Positions 35,473 to 44,074 of a stretch of DNA of 64,000 nt are shown here, in pieces. The stretch's first letter is position 1. The number at the start of each line of letters is the position of its first letter. Location: positions 1,922,001 through 1,986,000 of the forward strand of contig OZ001190.1 in assembly GCA_963921355.3 (NCBI GenBank), written 5' to 3'. The notes under the pieces are model-generated. The model saw nothing but the letters and a program-made list of their open reading frames with translations, was not told the DNA's origin and did not search any database. The stretch comes from CAWUEZ02 sp963921355. Its GTDB lineage: Bacteria > Pseudomonadota > Alphaproteobacteria > Thalassobaculales > Thalassobaculaceae. Both the position numbers and the translations under genes were made by a program.

Positions 35473-36486
35473 ATGACCGCGCGTGTCGCCATAAACGGTT
35501 TCGGGCGCATGGGGCGCTTGGGGGTTCGCGCCGCTGATCGCGGGTCGGACTATAGGATTGTCGCGGTCAACGAAATCGCGGGCGGTGTCGAGACGGCGGC
35601 GCACCTGCTTGAGTTCGACAGCGTGCATGGCCGCTGGACGACACCGGTGACGGCGGCGTCCGGTGCACTGCTGGTCGACGGCGATCGGATCGCATTCTCC
35701 GAGGCAGCCACCCCTGCGACGGTTCCGTGGTCAGGCGCTGACGTGGACATCGTCCTCGAATGCACGGGCCGCTTCCGCACTTTGGAAAGCCTTCAGCCTT
35801 ACTTCGACAAGGGCATCCGAAAGGTCATCGTTTCGGCACCCGTCAAGGATCCTGCCGCGCTCAACGTCGTCATGGGGGTCAACGACGATCGCTACGATCC
35901 CGCTCTGCATCACGTGGTTACCGCCGCGTCCTGCACGACCAACTGTCTCGCACCCGTGGTCAAGGTCCTCCATGAGAGCCTGGGGATCGTTCGGGGCACG
36001 ATGACGACGATCCACGACGTCACCAACACCCAGGTGATCGTTGATGCCCCGAGGTCCGACCTGCGTCGGGCCCGCTCTGCGTTGAACTCGCTCATTCTCA
36101 CCAGCACGGGGTCGGCGACCGCGATCACGCTGATCTATCCGGAGCTGGCGGGCAAGCTGAACGGTCACGCGGTCCGGGTCCCGTTGCTCAACGCCTCGCT
36201 GACGGATTGCGTCTTCGAGGTGGCCCGAGACACCGATGTTGATGAGGTCAACGCGCTGTTCCGATCGGCGGCCGAGGGTGGGCTTGCCGGAATCCTGGGA
36301 TATGAAGAGCGCCCTTTGGTCTCCGTCGATTTCGTCGACGATCCGCGATCCGCAGTCATCGACGGGCCGTCGACCATGGTGATCGACGGCCGGATGGTGA
36401 AAGTCTACGCCTGGTACGACAACGAGTGGGGCTACATGAAGCGCATGATGGAGCTGACGGCCCGGGTGGCCGCGTTGCTGGATTGA
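35473..36486 (+). CDS. glyceraldehyde-3-phosphate dehydrogenase of the ArsJ arsenate-resistance pathway
   Basis: A 337-residue GAPDH: NAD fold VAINGFGRMGRLGVRA, active-site Cys in TAASCTTNCLAPV, and C-terminal WYDNEWGYMKRMMEL. GAPDH paralogues in ars operons use arsenate in place of phosphate to give 1-arseno-3-phosphoglycerate, which ArsJ exports. arsJ follows 40 bp downstream. The start is ATG 35473 (GGGGAG upstream); the frame's earlier ATG adds 14 residues with no family match. Confidence 0.9.
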   Translation: MTARVAINGFGRMGRLGVRAADRGSDYRIVAVNEIAGGVETAAHLLEFDSVHGRWTTPVTAASGALLVDGDRIAFSEAATPATVPWSGADVDIVLECTGRFRTLESLQPYFDKGIRKVIVSAPVKDPAALNVVMGVNDDRYDPALHHVVTAASCTTNCLAPVVKVLHESLGIVRGTMTTIHDVTNTQVIVDAPRSDLRRARSALNSLILTSTGSATAITLIYPELAGKLNGHAVRVPLLNASLTDCVFEVARDTDVDEVNALFRSAAEGGLAGILGYEERPLVSVDFVDDPRSAVIDGPSTMVIDGRMVKVYAWYDNEWGYMKRMMELTARVAALLD

Positions 36487-36526
36487 TGCTCGGACGCTCG
36501 CCAGGACACTGGCCCGGAGACGGGCA

Positions 36527-37789
36527 ATGACGAACCTGCGCGACTACGCAGTGGTGACGGCAGCGTATTGGGGCTTCACCCTAACCGATGGCGCGCTGTG
36601 CACGCTGGTGCTCCTGCATTTCCATCAACTCGGGTTCTCGCCGATCGATCTGGCGCTGCTGTTCCTGCTGTACGAAGCCATGGGTGTGCTCACCAACTTC
36701 GTCGGCGGCTGGATCGGTGCCCGCTTCGGATTACGGATCACACTCGTTGCGGGGTTGGCCATTCAGATCGGCGCCCTGGGCATGCTCAGTCTCACCGATC
36801 CGGCCTGGGCGCTAACACTCTCGATAGCTTACGTCATGGTGGCGCAGGCGCTTTCCGGCGTTGCCAAAGATCTAACCAAGATGAGCTCCAAGTCCGCCGT
36901 CAAGCTGGTGGTGGCGGTCGGAGACCAGGGCGGACTTTTCAAGTGGGTCGCCGTGCTGACCGGTTCGAAGAACGCGCTGAAGGGCATCGGTTTCTTCCTG
37001 GGGGGCGTTCTGCTGACCTGGGTCGGTTTCGAGTCAGCGCTCTGGAGCATGGCCGCCGGCCTGTCCGTGGTGCTCGCGGTGATCTTCGTGCTGGTGCGCG
37101 CCGACCTCGGCCGGGCCAAGGAACGGATCGCCGGTCGCGAGCTGTTCTCGAAGTCCCGGGAGATCAATCTGCTGTCCGGTGCCCGGGTCTTTCTGTTCGC
37201 GTCGCGTGACGTCTGGTTCGTCGTCGGTGTCCCGATCTTTCTATCTGCTCAGCTTGGATGGAGTTTCGATCAGGTTGGCGCGTTCATGGCCACCTGGATC
37301 GTCGGGTACGGTCTTGTTCAGGCGTCAGTCCCGAAACTCCTTGGACCTGGGGTCGCGGCGCGTGCCGGCGCGGCGGCGGCATTCTGGGGCTGCGTACTGG
37401 CCGTGATACCGGCGGTTCTCGCCGTGGCTCTGTCGCCGGACTTGCTGGCGCTTGTCGGTGTCGATCCGCCCGCCGGCAGCGCATCGTTGATTCTGATTGT
37501 CGGTCTGATGGTCTTCGGCCTTGTGTTCGCCGTGAACTCGTCGATCCACTCGTACCTGATCGTGGCCTACTCCGACGTCGACAAGGTCGCCCTGAATGTC
37601 GGGTTCTATTACATGGCGAATGCCATTGGCCGGTTCAGCGGGACGTTGCTGTCCGGCATTCTGTATCAGCTGGCTGGGGTGACTGGCGCACTCTGGGCGT
37701 CAGCGGCAATGCTGGCCATTGCGGTGTGCATCACATTGCCATTGGGGCGCGGCGGTCGCGAGCAGGCCCTGTCGACCGATCAATCCTGA
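36527..37789 (+). CDS. arsJ: ArsJ organoarsenical (1-arseno-3-phosphoglycerate) MFS exporter
   Basis: A 420-residue, roughly 12-helix major facilitator protein. The N-terminus (MTNLRDYAVVTAAYWGFTLTDGAL) and MGVLTNFVGGWIGARFG are characteristic of ArsJ. A conserved soluble stretch GVAKDLTKMSSKSAVKLV and KWVAVLTGSKNALKGIGFF follow. ArsJ exports the unstable product of the neighbouring GAPDH, which breaks down outside to release arsenate. The 3' end overlaps the convergent PilZ gene by 10 bp. Confidence 0.9.
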   Translation: MTNLRDYAVVTAAYWGFTLTDGALCTLVLLHFHQLGFSPIDLALLFLLYEAMGVLTNFVGGWIGARFGLRITLVAGLAIQIGALGMLSLTDPAWALTLSIAYVMVAQALSGVAKDLTKMSSKSAVKLVVAVGDQGGLFKWVAVLTGSKNALKGIGFFLGGVLLTWVGFESALWSMAAGLSVVLAVIFVLVRADLGRAKERIAGRELFSKSREINLLSGARVFLFASRDVWFVVGVPIFLSAQLGWSFDQVGAFMATWIVGYGLVQASVPKLLGPGVAARAGAAAAFWGCVLAVIPAVLAVALSPDLLALVGVDPPAGSASLILIVGLMVFGLVFAVNSSIHSYLIVAYSDVDKVALNVGFYYMANAIGRFSGTLLSGILYQLAGVTGALWASAAMLAIAVCITLPLGRGGREQALSTDQS

Positions 37790-38121
37790 CCGTTCTTCGG
37801 CTCGTTCTGTTCCAAGAGCAGGAGGGTCAGATCGTCACTCTCGCGGATGACGTCGTTGAGGTTCGCACAGGAGGTTTTGATCAGGCAGCGGTACTGGTTG
37901 CCGGTCTTGTCCAGGATTTCCACCTCGAACGGCGTGCTGGTGCCCTCGAGCACGAGCCGGTACAGGGATCCCACGACCAGTTCGGCGGTCGTTTCGATGC
38001 GCGCCCCGTTGACCGACAGATCCGCGACGATCGCGGCGTCGGCCAGGCTCTGGCCCGTCATCGTCTCCAACCGCGTCTTTGTCGCAGTCTGCCGACGGAT
38101 AAATCCACGTCGCTCGGCCAT
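37780..38121 (-). CDS. PilZ domain protein
   Basis: A 113-residue single-domain protein with RRGFIRRQT near the start and ADLSVNGARIET, matching the two halves of the PilZ c-di-GMP motif (RxxxR and D/NxSxxG). ATG 38121 is preferred because the longer frame overlaps the downstream part of the kinase locus. It is probably co-transcribed with the hybrid kinase that ends 43 bp upstream. Confidence 0.8.
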   Translation of the reverse strand: MAERRGFIRRQTATKTRLETMTGQSLADAAIVADLSVNGARIETTAELVVGSLYRLVLEGTSTPFEVEILDKTGNQYRCLIKTSCANLNDVIRESDDLTLLLLEQNEPKNGQD

Positions 38122-38164
38122 TTCCTTGGTCCTGAATTCGACTATCTGCACGATATGGTTACCA

Positions 38165-40914
38165 TCAAACTGGGCTGTTTCGAAAGTCTTGGGCCAGATC
38201 CAGCGCCTCGGCACGGGCCAGTTCGGCAGTCGCGTAGAGCCTTTCGACATTCCCCGAAGCCAGTGTTTCCCCTCGTTCCCGAAGGGATTCCTCGATCTCG
38301 GCGGCGAGATTGCCAACCTGATCGGCGCCGAAGTTCAGGCACAAACCCTTGAGGGTGTGCGCCGCCTTGCCGGCGGAGACGAGATCGTCCTCATGCAATC
38401 CGATCCGCAACGAATCGCATCCCTGCTGTAGGCCGATGGCGAATTTCTCCAGCATTTCAGCCAAAGTAGGGCGACTCAACGCAGTGACAAGGGATTCGAT
38501 CCGCGCTCGGCTGAGGACCGGCTTGTTCTCGACCCGGTCGACAACACTCTCCACCGGCGAGACGGCGTCGTCCGGGTGCGCGGTGAGCGCGTTCATAACC
38601 TCGATCAGTTCGTCAAAATCGACCGGTTTCGAGATGTATCCGTCGAACCCCTGGGCAAGGTAGCGCTCCCGGCTGTCGCCCCCGGCATGGGCGGTCAAGG
38701 CGACGATCGGCGGTGTCGCGTCTCCCTGCATCTCGCGGATCCGCTCCGTCGCCTGGACGCCGTCCATCTCCGGCATCTCAATGTCCATGAGGATCAGATC
38801 GAAAGTCTGTCGCGATGCCGCGTTGACGGCTTCAATGCCATCGGCGGCCAGCACGACCGAGTGCCCGAGCTTTCCGAGTGCCCCCTGCATCAGCAGCTGG
38901 TTGATCGTGTTGTCCTCGGCGACCAGGATTTCCAAAGGTCCCGCCGAAACCGGTCCGGACATCTGATGCTCTCCTGTCGCTTCGGGATCCGGGCTCTCGA
39001 CCAGACTTGCCATCAGATCTAGCGGGCGCACCGGCTTTCTCAGAACCCGGTCGAACAGGTCGAGCTTCTCACGACCGGCCTCCAGACTGACGTCGGCTGA
39101 CGAAGCCAGCACCAGCCTGAGCGACTTCAGGAGCGGGTCGTTACGGATTTCACGGGCAAGCTCCAGACCGGTCATCTCGGGCATCTGGTGGTCCAGGATC
39201 ACGGCATCGAACGGCGTTCCCCGGGCCGCGACGTCGCGCGCCCGCTGCAGGGCCCTTCTTGGGTCGTCGATGGTTTCGCAGGAGACATCCCAGAGGGCGA
39301 GCTGCCGCTTGAATATCTCCAGGTTGAGGGGAGTGTCGTCCACCACCAGGCAGTACAGCCCCCGTACGTCGCCGATCGATACCTGCCTGGCGGGTTCGCG
39401 GCTGCCCATCGGCAGCGGCAGTCGGAAGCTGAATCGGCTTCCCCGGCCAGAGTACGACTCCGCCGTGATCGAGCCGCCCATCATCTCGGTCAACCGCTTG
39501 CAGATCGCCAGCCCCAGCCCGGTACCACCGTATTTGCGGGTGATGCTCGTATCGGCCTGGGAAAACTCGTCGAACAGAGCATCAAGTCGGTCCTGGGAAA
39601 TCCCGATGCCGGTATCGGTGACATCAAACACAACGTCGTCACCCGTCCCGCCGGTTACGTTGACGCTGAGGCCCCCCTCCGTGGTGAACTTCACGGCGTT
39701 GCCGACCAGGTTCATCAGGATCTGTCGGATACGGCTGGAATCCCCGATCCGCGTCAACGGCATGCGGGTATCGATGAACGTGGCGATCTCAATTCCCTTC
39801 GCAACGGCCTGCGGCGCGAAGAGATCGGTCGCGCTGGCGATCACGTCGGTCAGGTCGAAAGGCGCCTGTTCGAACTCCATGCGGTCGAACTCAAGCTTCG
39901 AGAAGTCCAGAATGTCGTTCAGGATCAGAAGCAGATTGTCGGCCGACTGTTTCGCCAGGGAGATCATCGAGCGCTGTTCTTCGGTCAGCTCGGAGCGCTG
40001 GACCAGGCCCAACATGCCGATCACACCGTTCATCGGCGTGCGGATCTCGTGGCTCATCATCGCGAGGAAGCGCGACTTCGACTCATTGGCCCGCTCGGCT
40101 TCCTCCTTGGCCCGGGAAACCTCGGTCACGTCGGCCAAGGACAGCATCACCCGGTCGTCGGCGTGGGACAGGCCGACCTGATAGATCAGCTCGCCCCCAG
40201 ATTCGCGCTCATCGATCTGAAAGCGCTCGGTCTCTCCGGTTTCGAGGACGCGCCGGCAGGCGTCGAAGGTCTCTTGGTGCAGGTGCTGAACGGCTTCCGA
40301 CATGCGCTGGCCGGCCAACGTCGCGCCGTCCGCGAGGGAGATTTCGGCCTGCCGGTTGGCCAGCGCCATCACGAAGTCGACCAGGTTTCCATCGGCATCG
40401 TGGACAGGGCGCAGGAGCAGCAACCCCTCCGCACTGCTCTCCATCAGGGCATCGAAGGCGTCCGATTTGTTATCGGCCGGTGTGTTGAAGCACACCAGGG
40501 TCGTCTGCCCATCGGCTTCGCGAACCGGCAGGATGAGCCGCTCCCACAACAGGACGCCGCGGGCATGGCTTGCCCGGTGCAACGTGTAGAGCGGCTTACG
40601 CGTCTCCAGGACCTGGGCGTATTTCTCGGCGAAGAACCGTCCGACGTCGCTGTCGAAGTCGACCGGCCGCTCATGTCGAAGCCGGACGCCCGCGCGATTC
40701 CACTGCCATAATGCCGGTACCGGAACCCGACATGCTCGGGCACCAAAACCATCAGATTGCTGCTGAGAAGTGCGCGGCGTTCCGGATCAAAGGCGGAAAA
40801 CGGCGGCAGTTTCTCTTCGGCTACCAGGTCGAGCCATTCCTGGTAGAGAGATCGGATTGCGCGATTCTCCACGAGCCGGTCGATGGCATCTTCGATCTCT
40901 GTGTGAAAAACCAC
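38165..40914 (-). pseudogene. PAS_5 hybrid sensor histidine kinase, split by a frameshift
   Basis: Read from GTG 40914 with a one-base correction near 40664, this encodes about 916 residues. The order is: PAS_5 domain (PFSAFDPERRALLSSNLMVL, RHYGSGIARASGFDMSGR, then in the second frame VDFDSDVGRFFAEKYAQVLE and LLWERLILPVREAD), a second PAS, HisKA (FLAMMSHEIRTPMNGVIGM), HATPase_c (NLVGNAVKFT; TGLGLAICKRL), two receivers (VVDDTPLNLEIF; VAEDNTINQLLM with LILMDIEMPEMDG) and an HPt domain (KAAHTLKGLCLNFGA). The two halves of the PAS_5 domain lie in different frames, joined at GGCCGGTCGAC, where one missing G would explain the break. No membrane helix is seen, so it is cytosolic. If the shift is real, the 805-residue remainder starts inside the first PAS. 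Confidence 0.8.
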
Positions 40915-40985
40915 GCAGGCGGCCCTTCAATACTGTTCGGCGGTCAGCCGCATGCCCGCGACCCCTTGACCTGACGCCCGCGGAC

Positions 40986-41804
40986 TTATTGCACATCGCA
41001 AAGGGCCTTGGCGACGGTGAGATCGGCTCGCAGGTTCCGTGCCACATCCCTGAGATTGTCGGGGGAGATGGCCTCGACCACCCGTGAGCCGGGCTTTTCC
41101 ACGCCTTCGGCGGCCAACAACTGGTCGATCGAGTCGAGGGTTGCGGTGTACGACCGCCCCCGCCTCACCGATCCGGCGACGTGGATTCCCACCAGACGGC
41201 CGGCGCGATCGAAGACCGGTCCGCCACTGAGGCCGGACAAGGGCCGATCGTCGTCCGGGATCCGCTGGATCTCGGCCCAGGCGAGCACCGGTTCCCGTGT
41301 GCGGTAACGTCCGGTTACCCGCATGACCCGGGCCCCCAGAAGACGTGAATGGAGGGAACCCGGCACCCCGCGGGGATAGCCGATATGAAACGCGTCATCA
41401 CCGGTCGCGGGGGGCTGCGCTGCGAAGCCCACCGGATCGGCCGCCCGGTCGATCTGCATCAGCGCGACATCCGCGTTCGGATGGACAACAACGCTCGTGG
41501 CCGGTTGTGCCCGCTCCGGCCCGATCAGGATGCCGGTCCTGTCGCATCCGTCGACCACGTGTCGCGCCGTCAACCATTGCCCACCGCCGAGATAGAAGGC
41601 GGTGCCGGAACTGTCCTTCTTCTCGCCCACGGCAATCGTGAATTCGCGGGCCCGGGCGACGGGGTCCTGACGGCCTTCTACGGCGGGGCGGCGTTGCGAA
41701 CCGGGCGCGCCCTCACCGCTATCCTGCAGACCGGACCCCAGCGTCGCCATCGCCATTACGGCGACGAACGCGAGCAGCCCCAGCCTGTCGGGTTTGAGCG
41801 GCAC
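40986..41804 (-). CDS. trypsin-like serine protease
   Basis: A 272-residue exported protease. The signal segment is LGLLAFVAVMAMATLGSG. The triad is His in WLTARHVVDGC, Asp in NADVALMQIDRA, and Ser in LSGLSGGPVFDRAG. No PDZ domain follows, so it is not a full DegP/HtrA. It starts with GTG, 2 bp after the DUF350 gene stop, suggesting an operon with it. The substrate is unknown. Confidence 0.85.
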   Translation of the reverse strand: MPLKPDRLGLLAFVAVMAMATLGSGLQDSGEGAPGSQRRPAVEGRQDPVARAREFTIAVGEKKDSSGTAFYLGGGQWLTARHVVDGCDRTGILIGPERAQPATSVVVHPNADVALMQIDRAADPVGFAAQPPATGDDAFHIGYPRGVPGSLHSRLLGARVMRVTGRYRTREPVLAWAEIQRIPDDDRPLSGLSGGPVFDRAGRLVGIHVAGSVRRGRSYTATLDSIDQLLAAEGVEKPGSRVVEAISPDNLRDVARNLRADLTVAKALCDVQ

Positions 41805-41806
41805 CG

Positions 41807-42220
41807 CTACCCGGAAACCGCCGCCGCGTTGACCAGAGCGACCGAGAGCTTGACGGCGGACAACAGAACCGCGGCCCCGAGTTCATCGTTCTCGATCCGG
41901 TGCCAGAGCCCGTCCAGCAGAGCCTCGATCAGCCTGAGGGCCAGCAGCTGCAGGATCAGCGTCACCACGCCCCAGACCACGATGTCCCAAAGGCCGATGC
42001 TGGTTGCCAGGCAGGCCGCCATGGGAATGGCCAGGCCGAGCAGGGCCGCAGCGAACGAAACAGCCGCGGCCACGTTGCCCTGCCGGATCAGCGCAAGCTC
42101 GTCATGGGGGGTGATGCGCATGTAGATCCAGGCGGCCGCGGCAAGCATCGCCAGCGTGACGCCCAGATACAGGACAAGAAACGGTAGCCCGGCCAGGAGG
42201 GAGTCGATTACCGCGGGCAT
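41807..42220 (-). CDS. DUF350 family inner-membrane protein
   Basis: A 137-residue, four-helix membrane protein matching DUF350 (YjfL family): LPFLVLYLGVTLAMLAAAAW, AVSFAAALLGLAIPM, WDIVVWGVVTLILQLLALRL and GAAVLLSAVKLSVALVNAA. GAGGA lies upstream of the ATG. It is paired with the periplasmic protease downstream. The function is unknown. Confidence 0.85.
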   Translation of the reverse strand: MPAVIDSLLAGLPFLVLYLGVTLAMLAAAAWIYMRITPHDELALIRQGNVAAAVSFAAALLGLAIPMAACLATSIGLWDIVVWGVVTLILQLLALRLIEALLDGLWHRIENDELGAAVLLSAVKLSVALVNAAAVSG

Positions 42221-42266
42221 CGCATCCTCTCAAAGGTGCTTGTGGTCGGTGGAAGAGGGGTATGCG

Positions 42267-43403
42267 CTAGGCTCGGTCGAGGTCGGCTTCAGCAAGGCCG
42301 CTGTCGATTGCCGCCACCACCGCCTCGGTCACGGCGCGTGTTCCGGCCGCGCCGCCGAATTCCGTCGGCACCAGGGAACCGTCGGCGAAGGCGATGTCGA
42401 CAGCCTTGTCCAGAACCGCTGCCGCCGTCGTGCAGTCGGCAACACCGTGGGTGTCGCCGAGCCAGTGCAGCATCATGGCCGCCGACAGAAGGGTGGCGGT
42501 CGGATTGGCCAGACCCTGGCCGGCGATGTCCGGGGCGCTGCCGTGACACGGCTGGAACACGGCGTGGCGCTCTCCGATATCCGCCGATGGGGCCATGCCC
42601 ATTCCGCCCATCAGTCCTGCCGCCAGGTCGGACAGGATGTCGCCGAACATGTTCTCCGTGACCAGCACGTCGAACATCCAAGGACGGCGGACCATGTTCA
42701 GGGCGCAGGCATCGACATACATGTGCTGACGGTCATCAGCGCCGTGACGGTCCGCCACTTCGTCGAAGATCTGCCGGAAAAAGTAGAAACCACCGATCAC
42801 ATTGGCCTTGTCGACGCAGGTGACCTCCCCGCTGTGGCCGCGGGCCCGGCGCCGCGCACCGAGCTTGAAGGCGAAGTCGAACAGCCGCTCGGAGCCGGTG
42901 CGCGTGATGGTCTGGGTGTCATGGGCCGCCGACGGGCGATCCGCCGGGCCGTCATAGCGGGTCTTTCCGCGTCCCGCGAAAAGACCTTCGGTGCTTTCGC
43001 GGATCAGAACGAAATCCAGTGATTGAGCCCGTTCGTCGGCCAGCGGAATCGGCGCCCCGGGTCGGGTACGAACGGGGCGAACGCCGGCGAACAGGTCGAA
43101 GGCCTCGCGTAGATCAAGCTGTGGGGCGATCTCCCGGCCGTCGGGATACCGGATGTGGGGCATCCCCATGGCACCGAGAAGGATGGCATCGGCCTTGTCG
43201 GCGCGCTTCATGGCGGCGTCCGGCAAGGCGGTTCCGGTCTGCTCGTAATGGGCAGCGCCCGCCGCCTCGGACGTGAACCGCAGATCGAAGCCGCCGGTCC
43301 GGCCCTGAAGACGCTCGAGCACGTGCACGGTGGGGTCGATGACTTCCGGGCCGATCCCGTCGCCGGGAAAGACAGAGATCTCGAAAGCGGTATTGGCACC
43401 CAT
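42267..43403 (-). CDS. isocitrate/isopropylmalate dehydrogenase family protein
   Basis: A 378-residue beta-hydroxyacid oxidative decarboxylase: SVFPGDGIGPEVIDPT at the N-terminus, FVLIRESTEGLFAGRG, VDKANVIGGFYFFRQIF, metal-binding Asps in VTENMFGDILSDLAAGL, and the NAD site in CHGSAPDIAGQGLANPTA. It could be a LeuB paralogue, a tartrate dehydrogenase or a homoisocitrate-type enzyme. There are no leu genes nearby, so the substrate is left open. Confidence 0.85.
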   Translation of the reverse strand: MGANTAFEISVFPGDGIGPEVIDPTVHVLERLQGRTGGFDLRFTSEAAGAAHYEQTGTALPDAAMKRADKADAILLGAMGMPHIRYPDGREIAPQLDLREAFDLFAGVRPVRTRPGAPIPLADERAQSLDFVLIRESTEGLFAGRGKTRYDGPADRPSAAHDTQTITRTGSERLFDFAFKLGARRRARGHSGEVTCVDKANVIGGFYFFRQIFDEVADRHGADDRQHMYVDACALNMVRRPWMFDVLVTENMFGDILSDLAAGLMGGMGMAPSADIGERHAVFQPCHGSAPDIAGQGLANPTATLLSAAMMLHWLGDTHGVADCTTAAAVLDKAVDIAFADGSLVPTEFGGAAGTRAVTEAVVAAIDSGLAEADLDRA

Positions 43404-43471
43404 TCTGGCGGTCCTTCCCGTTGGTCAATCGTGGTGCCGCAGCCGTCGCCCTGCGGCGCGTCGGCGCGCGA

Positions 43472-43873
43472 TCAGTCGAGGCCGGCGGCGGCCTTCAGTT
43501 CCGGAATCAGCGCATCGCACTTCGGCAGATTGCCGAGCACTTTGGTGCGCGCCACCTCGGGATCTTTCTCGAGAATAGTGGTGATCTCGATCACCCGCGC
43601 CATGATCTCACGCTGGAAATCGACATCGTACTCCCGATCGGTCTTGCCCCGTTTTCCAAGTGTTTCGTGGACCGCGAGGTAGGTCTGGCGCTTTTCCTCA
43701 TTGCCTTCGACCGGCAGGTCGAGTTCGAAGAAGGCGATCTGGTAGAAAGAGGCGCAGGACGCGGCGATCCCCTTCAACTGGGTCTCGCGGGGGGTCAGCG
43801 GATCGGCGGCCAGCGCCGGTCCCGATGTCCAAAGGACGGCCAGTAGCAGGGTCACGGCAAAACGAATCATCAT
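43472..43873 (-). CDS. hypothetical periplasmic protein
   Basis: A 133-residue protein with a clear signal peptide (MIRFAVTLLLAVLWTSGPALAAD) and a helical mature domain of about 110 residues with two Cys (AASCASF and LPKCDAL) that could form a disulfide. No family was recognised. The start is ATG 43873, and the longer frame has no signal. It lies 68 bp downstream of the dehydrogenase gene start and is divergent from asmA. Confidence 0.7.
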   Translation of the reverse strand: MMIRFAVTLLLAVLWTSGPALAADPLTPRETQLKGIAASCASFYQIAFFELDLPVEGNEEKRQTYLAVHETLGKRGKTDREYDVDFQREIMARVIEITTILEKDPEVARTKVLGNLPKCDALIPELKAAAGLD

Positions 43874-44074
43874 CGGTCCATCGGTGAGGCAAGGCGCTTC
43901 CGGGCGCCTGTGTGCGACCCAATAAACACCCATCGCCTTCGCCCCTCAACCGCCGGTTCGGTTCTATAACCACGGTGGCGCGTGCGGCCTCCGAGGGATG
44001 CGGCGTCGCGGACACGTGCGTGGTGCAGCCGGAGACCGTATAACCACCCGGACGGGTGCATCTGGAGACCAACC

